Shown: one piece after another, positions 8,891-12,951 of the stretch | How the letters are laid out: each line of letters opens with the position of its first letter | How positions within the stretch are numbered: the stretch's first letter is position 1 | Source of the DNA: Bacteroidales bacterium | GTDB taxonomy: Bacteria > Bacteroidota > Bacteroidia > Bacteroidales > VadinHA17 | Length of the DNA: 12,951 nucleotides | Direction of reading: 5' to 3' | Assembly (NCBI GenBank): GCA_003518245.1 | Contig: DOZA01000398.1 | Coordinates: forward strand, 1-12,951 | Program-made: the position numbers and the translations under genes | Notes under the pieces: generated by a model | Seen by the model: only the letters and a program-made list of their open reading frames with translations | Databases searched by the model: none | Told to the model about the DNA's origin: nothing

Positions 8891-9854
8891 TTATCTCCTC
8901 CCTTATTTTCGGCCATTTATCAGTATTTATCTTGGGTCCTATTACCTGTATAACATATGAAGCCAGCAATGAGCCAAGGTAGCCACATTTATCAAGCGGT
9001 GCATTATTAGCCAATCCAAAAAGGAAACCGGATGCATACAGGTCACCCGCCCCCGTCGTATCTATGCATTCGACGTCAATGGCATCAGCTTTTACCATCT
9101 CATTGCCATTACGCACCATTGATCCTTCAGCTCCTGTTTTAATAACAGCTATCTCACACATTCCTGACATCTTTTTCAGGGCTTCGTTAGCATTGTTGCC
9201 TGTAAATTTTTCTGCCTCTTGTTCATTGGCAAATATTATATCAACATAATTCTTAATAATATATTTAAAATCATTCCTGAATGCTTCCACGACATTGAAA
9301 CTGGCCATGTCGATAGCTATCTTTAGTCCCTCTTCCCTGGCATATTTACATGCAGTCTCAATAAGTTCCATATTGTTTATTATATATCCTTCAAGGTACA
9401 GGATATCATAATTCCTGAATATTTTTATATCCAGGTCTTTCGCAACCAGTTTTTCAGCTGCCCCCAGGTGTGTGGCAAAAGTACGTTCTGAATCGGGGCT
9501 GATCATGGCAATGGCAGTACCGGTATCATCATCTTTGAGGCTAAGGTAAGTCTTTACCCCGGCTGATTTCATATCTTTTTTAAAGATCTCACCCATTGTA
9601 TCTTCCGCTGTTGCTCCTATAAAACCTGTTTCGATATGCAGTTTTGCCAGGCCATGTATAGTATTTGCGGCCGATCCTCCTGATTCCATGCTTGTAATAA
9701 ATTCAGCTGTTGTTTTCTTTATTTCAGCTGATTTTTCGTTATCCACAAGGTTCATACTTCCTCTGGTAAAACCGAGATTTTCAATTATACTGTCATCTTT
9801 CAGGCGGGTCATCACATCGACCAGTGCATTACCTATTCCGAGTACTTTTCTCAT
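8874..9854 (-). CDS. PfkB-family (adenosine-kinase-like) sugar/nucleoside kinase
   Basis: This 326-residue ribokinase-fold protein transfers phosphate from ATP to a sugar or nucleoside. The start GIGNALVDV resembles the adenosine-kinase-like subgroup. The glycine pair in ESGGSAANT (57-65) forms the substrate-side lid turn. The NxxE magnesium motif is at N210-EQ-E213. The PfkB signature DTTGAGDLYASGF (265-277) contains the anion hole GAG and the catalytic base D271. Length and motif order are normal, so it should be active in the cytoplasm. Substrate is uncertain: Bacteroidota proteins of this type are often labelled adenosine kinase or fructokinase-like. It is the first gene of a two-gene minus-strand unit, overlapping the glycosidase-like lipoprotein gene by 17 bp. 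It is divergent from the tRNA-Asn gene. Confidence 0.9.
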   Translation of the reverse strand: MRKVLGIGNALVDVMTRLKDDSIIENLGFTRGSMNLVDNEKSAEIKKTTAEFITSMESGGSAANTIHGLAKLHIETGFIGATAEDTMGEIFKKDMKSAGVKTYLSLKDDDTGTAIAMISPDSERTFATHLGAAEKLVAKDLDIKIFRNYDILYLEGYIINNMELIETACKYAREEGLKIAIDMASFNVVEAFRNDFKYIIKNYVDIIFANEQEAEKFTGNNANEALKKMSGMCEIAVIKTGAEGSMVRNGNEMVKADAIDVECIDTTGAGDLYASGFLFGLANNAPLDKCGYLGSLLASYVIQVIGPKINTDKWPKIREEINEILE

Positions 9855-9893
9855 AATGATTATAGTCTGTTACACATAGTATAAAATAATTCT

Positions 9894-9901
9894 CAAATAT
9901 A
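9894..9901 (-). promoter_or_regulatory. Possible -7 box for the PfkB kinase unit
   Basis: Read on the minus strand this is TATATTTG, matching TAnnTTTG, 39 bp upstream of the kinase ATG. I see no TTG at the proper distance, so the promoter is only partly supported. It directly abuts the -33 box of the tRNA promoter on the other strand. Confidence 0.35.
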
Positions 9902-9932
9902 TTGCTTAATTCACTAAAAGCCTTTATTTTTG
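9902..9932 (+). promoter_or_regulatory. tRNA-Asn promoter
   Basis: TTG at 9902-9904 and TATTTTTG at 9925-9932 are separated by 20 nt, an exact match to the Bacteroidota housekeeping sigma consensus. Transcription would start near 9938-9940, leaving about 30 nt of 5' leader before the tRNA. Confidence 0.8.
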
Positions 9933-9969
9933 CCACGCAATTTTGGCAAAGAAATTTGCGACTAAAAAT

Positions 9970-10043
9970 TCCTCAGTAGCTCAGCTGGTTAGAGCGGCGG
10001 ACTGTTAATCCGTAGGTCGAAGGTTCGAATCCTTCCTGGGGAG
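9970..10043 (+). tRNA. tRNA-Asn (anticodon GTT)
   Basis: The 74-nt gene folds completely. The acceptor stem pairs TCCTCAG (9970-9976) with CTGGGGA (10036-10042), with one T-G wobble. The D stem is GCTC/GAGC and the anticodon stem is 9997-10001 with 10009-10013. Anticodon GTT is at 10004-10006, and the T arm is GAAGG/CCTTC around TTCGAAT. The discriminator is G (10043). The CCA end is not encoded, since CAC follows. It reads asparagine codons AAC and AAT. It lies at the boundary between core genes on the left and a more AT-rich, partly decayed region on the right. Confidence 0.97.
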
Positions 10044-10053
10044 CACCCACGCT

Positions 10054-10083
10054 GGCGCGGATCTCCGGATCCGTGCCTTTTTT
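10054..10083 (+). terminator. Intrinsic terminator of tRNA-Asn
   Basis: A 10-bp stem (10054-10063 with 10068-10077, one G-T wobble) with loop TCCG is followed directly by six T residues (10078-10083). It begins 10 nt after the tRNA and is a classic intrinsic terminator. Confidence 0.9.
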
Positions 10084-10219
10084 GTTTACGCTAACAATGA
10101 CAAGAAGCTTATCCTTAGCCTGTCGAAGGAAGTCAGATGGGGATTTGATAGTGCTCCATTTCTGGCTTTTTTTTGGGACAATACATTGTTACAGACCTGT
10201 ACTACCCCATTAACTCTTA
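10084..10219. other. Intergenic, no gene seen
   Basis: No convincing coding sequence or RNA is visible. The segment AGCCTGTCGAAGGA (within 10114-10135) resembles a short dispersed intergenic repeat seen in many bacterial genomes, but no second copy lies in this window. An 8-T run near 10168-10176 has no strong hairpin before it. Confidence 0.4.
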
Positions 10220-11003
10220 TTATTCTTGCCGTAGTACCTGGGCCGGATTTGTGTATGCGGTTTTTAAGGTCTGGAACAATATAGTTCCCAGGGCAACTAT
10301 CAAATTGAGTAATAGAGACAATAAAAAGATCCACACGGCAAGATTTGTTTTATAAGGAAATTTATCCAGCCAGTTCGTACTATACATAATGGCAAGCGGC
10401 ATGGCTATGACGCAGGCAATAAGAACCAGTACAATATATTCCATGCTGAAAATACTAAGTATATTCGTTATGCTGGCACCCAATACTTTACGAATGGAAA
10501 TAATTCTGGAAACCTGTTTGGCCATAAACATGGACATACCGTAGATGCCAGTAGCAGCAATGGTAATTGCCAGGATGGTAAAAAGCAATATAATATGACT
10601 TAAGTTTCTTTCTGCTGTATAAAACAGGTCAAAGGATTCATCCAAAAATCTTCCGGGCAAGGCTTTTAGTGAGTACAATTGACCCGGGGGCTTCCAGTAA
10701 TGTTTCCGGATTACCCTGTAGAATATTAAAATCGAAAATATTCATCGGTTCGCCGTCGGCAAAAAGTATCTTTTCAGCAGAATAATACCGATGGTTATAC
10801 TCCAATGTGCTTTCCCAATAAGTTGCAACTATTCTGGTACTGCTTTCAACCTCCGGAAACCTTTCACTTACTGCGGGGACTATACCGCAAGGGAGTAAGG
10901 TCCAGTCTGCAATTTCCAGTCGGTATATGCTGTCATAATTGCGCAGGTGCTTATCGTAGTTTAGCTGGTGGAAGGCAAATATTCCTATAAGTATTAAAAT
11001 TAC
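10220..11003 (-). pseudogene. FtsX/MacB-type ABC permease remnant (N-truncated, internal deletion, out of frame)
   Basis: Two pieces of one permease lie in different frames. The upstream piece (11003 to the TGA at 10638-10640) gives the end of the first membrane helix (ILILIGIFAF), then HQLNYDKHLRNYDSIYRLEI, FPEVESSTRIV, and SIVLTKSLARKIFG: the start of a MacB periplasmic domain. The downstream piece (readable from about 10678 to the stop at 10220) gives LPGRFLDESFDLFY and three membrane helices with GASITNILSIFSMEY, ending in NPAQVLRQE: the C-terminal FtsX domain. Intact relatives are near 780-800 residues, so roughly the central half is missing. Two TAA codons (11004-11009) immediately precede the first piece, so the N-terminus is also lost. 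The downstream piece has only a TTG as a possible start. Relatives export or sense envelope-active compounds; this copy should be non-functional. Confidence 0.85.
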
Positions 11004-11177
11004 TTATTAATGTCTCATTACCCAAATTCCCTTTGTGCAAGAAAAATTACGCTATAGGGAAGATGGTTAAAAGAATTCGGATAACTATTTACTTAAATGA
11101 TTCTATTAGACGACATGTTATTAGTTGAAATGTCTATCTTATATAATTAAGAAATAATTATGAAAGTCTTGTTCTAC
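11004..11177. other. AT-rich intergenic, no gene seen
   Basis: No coding sequence is supported. Two weak inverted repeats are present: GACAT (11112-11116) with ATGTC (11130-11134), and TAATTA (11144-11149) with TAATTA (11155-11160). Either could form a weak 3' hairpin for the LexA-like gene, but neither has a T-run typical of an intrinsic terminator. Confidence 0.4.
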
Positions 11178-11780
11178 TTATTTATGGCTGCAAATAATAC
11201 CTTTTACGATTCCCTCAATAACAAAATTACTTTTACTTCCTACAATTATTGGATCATACTTTTTATTATTAGAAACTAAAAATATTTCATTCACACCTTT
11301 CAATAATTGCTTAACCATAATTTCACTATTAAGGGAGCAAACAATTATGTCTCCATTTTCAGCTGTTGGTTGTGCCTTCCCAATTAAAAAGTCACCTTCG
11401 TGAATTCCTGGTTCCATTGAGTCCCCTATAGCTTCAACCATGAAGGCATCTTCTATATTAAATGAAATAAATTTTGGAGACAATGGTATCCTTGTAATTG
11501 GATCTCCTGATAAAAGTGTACCTTTAGGCCCACAGGTTGCCATACCATAAAGATTCACATAGCTAAGGTAGGTATCTGGATCTTGAAGAATTTTATAGTC
11601 CTTAGGATTACTTGGATTCCTACTTATGAATTTTTTCTTTTCTAACTGGAGAATGTGATGATGTACAAGACTAGGTGAGGATAATCCTAATAGATTTTGA
11701 ATGTCTCTCACTGTTAATGGATTAGCTTCACTCTCCTTGAGTATTTTTAAAAGTTTCCGTTGAATATTGGTAAGTTCCAT
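11178..11780 (-). CDS. LexA-type self-cleaving transcriptional repressor
   Basis: The 200-residue protein has an N-terminal winged helix-turn-helix (~1-65: LTNIQRKLLKIL, then TVRDIQNLLGLSS, then the LVHHHILQLEKKKFISR recognition helix and wing). Its spacing is that of the LexA DNA-binding domain. Residues ~75-200 are an S24/LexA peptidase. The catalytic serine is S121 in GDSMEP and the lysine is K157 in IMVKQL. The likely self-cleavage bond is C83-G84. These positions almost coincide with E. coli LexA (202 residues; A84-G85, S119, K156). The start at 11780 is chosen because a strong promoter -7 box lies at 11787-11794; an in-frame ATG at 11798 would lie upstream of or inside that box. It should bind a palindromic operator and be inactivated by cleavage on RecA-ssDNA. 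Whether it is the chromosomal SOS LexA or a local repressor is open; its divergent pairing with the MBL gene and two candidate operators favour a local role. Confidence 0.88.
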   Translation of the reverse strand: MELTNIQRKLLKILKESEANPLTVRDIQNLLGLSSPSLVHHHILQLEKKKFISRNPSNPKDYKILQDPDTYLSYVNLYGMATCGPKGTLLSGDPITRIPLSPKFISFNIEDAFMVEAIGDSMEPGIHEGDFLIGKAQPTAENGDIIVCSLNSEIMVKQLLKGVNEIFLVSNNKKYDPIIVGSKSNFVIEGIVKGIICSHK

Positions 11781-11786
11781 TACTGT

Positions 11787-11816
11787 CAAAAATAGCAAAT
11801 AAAATCATTTGTTCAA
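11787..11816 (-). promoter_or_regulatory. Promoter of the LexA-like gene
   Basis: On the minus strand, TTG (11816-11814), 19 nt, then TATTTTTG (11794-11787) matches the Bacteroidota consensus exactly. The -7 box ends 6 bp before the ATG at 11780, so the mRNA should be leaderless or nearly so. Confidence 0.75.
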
Positions 11817-11829
11817 TATATATTTGACA
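11810..11829. promoter_or_regulatory. Candidate operator 1 (autoregulation of LexA-like gene)
   Basis: TGTTCAATATATATTTGACA is an imperfect palindrome; over 11808-11831, 10 of 12 positions of the arms are complementary. It agrees with the perfect palindrome at 11883-11902 at 14 of 20 positions, including the outer TGTTC and ACA. It covers the -33 box of the LexA-like gene's promoter, where a bound repressor would block transcription. Binding by the LexA-like protein is inferred. Confidence 0.55.
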
Positions 11830-11833
11830 AAAT

Positions 11834-11850
11834 TAACATAAATCATGTTA
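11834..11850. repeat. Inverted repeat TAACAT-N5-ATGTTA
   Basis: A 6-bp inverted repeat with a 5-nt spacer lies midway between the two divergent promoters. It does not share the TGTTC core of the two candidate operators. It could bind another regulator or be chance in AT-rich DNA. Confidence 0.35.
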
Positions 11851-11880
11851 TATTGGCAGTTTTAATAGTTTGGAACGATT

Positions 11881-11911
11881 TTTGTTCTATAGGTATAGAA
11901 CAGTATTTCTG
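11881..11911 (+). promoter_or_regulatory. Promoter of the MBL-fold hydrolase gene
   Basis: TTTG (11881-11884), 19 nt, then TATTTCTG (11904-11911) matches the Bacteroidota consensus with one mismatch in the -7 box. Transcription would start near 11918, leaving a leader of about 27 nt before the ATG at 11945. Confidence 0.65.
11883..11902. promoter_or_regulatory. Candidate operator 2: perfect 20-bp palindrome in the MBL promoter
   Basis: TGTTCTATAGGTATAGAACA has two perfectly complementary 9-bp arms around a central GG. It fills almost exactly the spacer between the -33 and -7 boxes of the rightward promoter, the classic position for a repressor that excludes RNA polymerase. Its TGTTC/GAACA ends resemble the dyads bound by LexA-family repressors. 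The adjacent LexA-like protein is the obvious candidate to bind it. Confidence 0.7.
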
Positions 11912-11944
11912 ATAGATTTCGAGGTATAGCAAAATCATAATGAT

Positions 11945-12951
11945 ATGGAAAAAATTATTCATTTTAATGTTGGTAACGGGAATTGCAGTGTAATTCAGTT
12001 GAAAGATTTCTTGATGATCATCGATTTGAATCATTCAGAGGATTCAAAATCATCATATGAAATGCTTGAGCCATACTTGAGGGTGGTTAATAATATTAGA
12101 GTTATCGATGTTCTAATTATCACGCATGGAGATGAAGATCACTGTAAAGACTTTAAAATTATAAAGGAAAAAATTGATAATGGAGAATTAATTGTTGGAG
12201 CTATTGGGCATCAAGGATATGATAGAAGATTAGTATCAAAAATAAAAGACCTTCCGTTGGATTATTTAATGTTACAAGAAGAAATCGATAGACGAAAAAA
12301 GATCGAAAATAATACGTTCGGAAATATCCAAATTGCTCTTCGAGCAAAAAATGATGAACGAGTTTTATTTAATGAGCTTAAAAAACCGGAAAACTTATCA
12401 CTAAAAATCTTAAGCCCATTTGATTGTGATAACGAAACAAGTGATTATTCTCATAATGAATTATCAGTAATCTTGAATGTTGAAGTCAGTGGATTACGAG
12501 TTTTATATACAAGTGATGCTTCAAGCAAATATTGGCAGACTCGAATCGTACCAGAACTTCTTCAAGATGAACATTTTAGTCATTGGGCTAAAAGTGATAT
12601 TCTCGAAGTTGGACATCATGGATCATATGATTTCTTTGGAGAAGATAGAGATACTGTAAGAGAATCTTCAGATTATCCTGATAATTACGAAGCCTTAAGT
12701 TATATTTCACCTAATGATATTATTGTATCTGCAGAAAGCAGATTCCCAATTAACGGAGATTGTAGCGGAGATAGCCCTCCGCACTATGCAGCATGGAAAT
12801 GGTATCATAGGTGGTTTAGAGATAATAGAGGCATAAATGAAGATGATAAGCATCCGAATTGTTTCAAATATACTTCGGATGGAAGCATAAAAATAGAATA
12901 TTCTGGTTTTACCTGGACTTGGGACAATAATTGGGATTTAGATGAGAGTCA
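11945..12951 (+). CDS. Stand-alone ComEC-like MBL-fold hydrolase, 3' end beyond window
   Basis: 335 codons are open from the ATG to the window edge with no stop. The N-terminus (IIHFNVGNGNCSVIQL, then MIIDLN) is the opening of a metallo-beta-lactamase fold. The metal motif is T60-H61-G-D63-E-D65-H66 and a further ligand is D191 in YTSDAS. HNELSVIL (170-177) precedes it, and EVGHHGS (221-227) matches the histidine motif of the ComEC/Rec2 C-terminal domain. DGSIKIEY near residues 312-319 matches the terminal strand of that domain. Unlike ComEC there is no competence membrane region in the visible part and no signal peptide, so it is a soluble protein. ComEC-type MBL domains are linked to nuclease activity on DNA, so a metal-dependent nuclease or phosphodiesterase is the best guess. 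The promoter contains a perfect palindrome, and the divergent neighbour is a LexA-like repressor. Confidence 0.82.
   Translation, partial: MEKIIHFNVGNGNCSVIQLKDFLMIIDLNHSEDSKSSYEMLEPYLRVVNNIRVIDVLIITHGDEDHCKDFKIIKEKIDNGELIVGAIGHQGYDRRLVSKIKDLPLDYLMLQEEIDRRKKIENNTFGNIQIALRAKNDERVLFNELKKPENLSLKILSPFDCDNETSDYSHNELSVILNVEVSGLRVLYTSDASSKYWQTRIVPELLQDEHFSHWAKSDILEVGHHGSYDFFGEDRDTVRESSDYPDNYEALSYISPNDIIVSAESRFPINGDCSGDSPPHYAAWKWYHRWFRDNRGINEDDKHPNCFKYTSDGSIKIEYSGFTWTWDNNWDLDES

Noticed and set aside
10114..10135. Short element resembling a dispersed intergenic repeat (AGCCTGTCGAAGGA)
   Set aside because: Only one copy is visible, so repeat status cannot be shown from this window.
10086..10334. Minus-strand ORF of 82 codons after the tRNA
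   Set aside because: It is out of frame with the recognisable permease end that it overlaps and contains no known motif; treated as a shadow.
12477..12659. 60-codon plus-strand ORF within the MBL gene
   Set aside because: It is a different frame inside the open MBL reading frame, which has clear metal-binding motifs.
10044..12951. Integrase attachment site or second copy of the tRNA 3' end
   Set aside because: I looked for a repeat of the T-arm and acceptor end downstream and saw none.
1..12951. CRISPR array or insertion sequence
   Set aside because: No regularly spaced direct repeats and no transposase-like reading frame were seen on either strand.

Overview
The window looks like chromosomal DNA of a Bacteroidota species, probably close to the Bacteroidales/Marinilabiliales. 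This is inferred from sequence character, not from a search. Supporting signs are a C-terminal type IX secretion (T9SS) sorting domain with the features of PorZ, several matches to the Bacteroidota promoter consensus (TTG, 17-23 nt, TAnnTTTG), few recognisable Shine-Dalgarno sites, a bacterial GH3 protein, and an AT-rich genome.

Layout. Positions 1-414 hold the 3' end of a porZ-like gene. A soluble class III adenylate cyclase fused to an HD phosphohydrolase domain (407-1810, minus) runs into it, with an 8-bp overlap of the two gene ends. From 1913 to 7741 four genes run rightward with short gaps: recO, a GH3-family acyl-adenylate enzyme, a deoxynucleoside kinase, and a secreted two-domain M16 zinc protease. 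They are probably one housekeeping transcription unit. A 14-bp-stem hairpin at 7761-7792 separates them from a converging pair on the minus strand: a PfkB/adenosine-kinase-like kinase (8874-9854), whose end overlaps a clan GH-A-like lipoprotein (7790-8890).

A tRNA-Asn(GTT) gene at 9970-10043, with a textbook promoter and an intrinsic terminator, marks the edge of this core block. Beyond it the DNA becomes visibly more AT-rich and accessory in character. First comes a decayed FtsX/MacB-type permease (10220-11003) that has lost its N-terminus and its middle and is out of frame. Then come two divergent genes: a LexA-type self-cleaving repressor (11178-11780, minus) and a stand-alone ComEC-like metallo-beta-lactamase-fold hydrolase (from 11945, plus, cut by the window edge).

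The most interesting signal is in the 164-bp gap between those two genes. A perfect 20-bp palindrome, TGTTCTATAGGTATAGAACA (11883-11902), lies between the -33 and -7 boxes of the hydrolase promoter. A related 20-bp sequence (11810-11829, 14 of 20 positions identical) covers the -33 box of the repressor's own promoter. This is the layout expected of an autoregulated, damage- or stress-triggered module in which a LexA-like repressor holds down a nuclease-like MBL effector. It may be the start of an inducible defence or mobile-element system that continues past the right edge. The regulatory layout is seen in the sequence; the biological role is inference.
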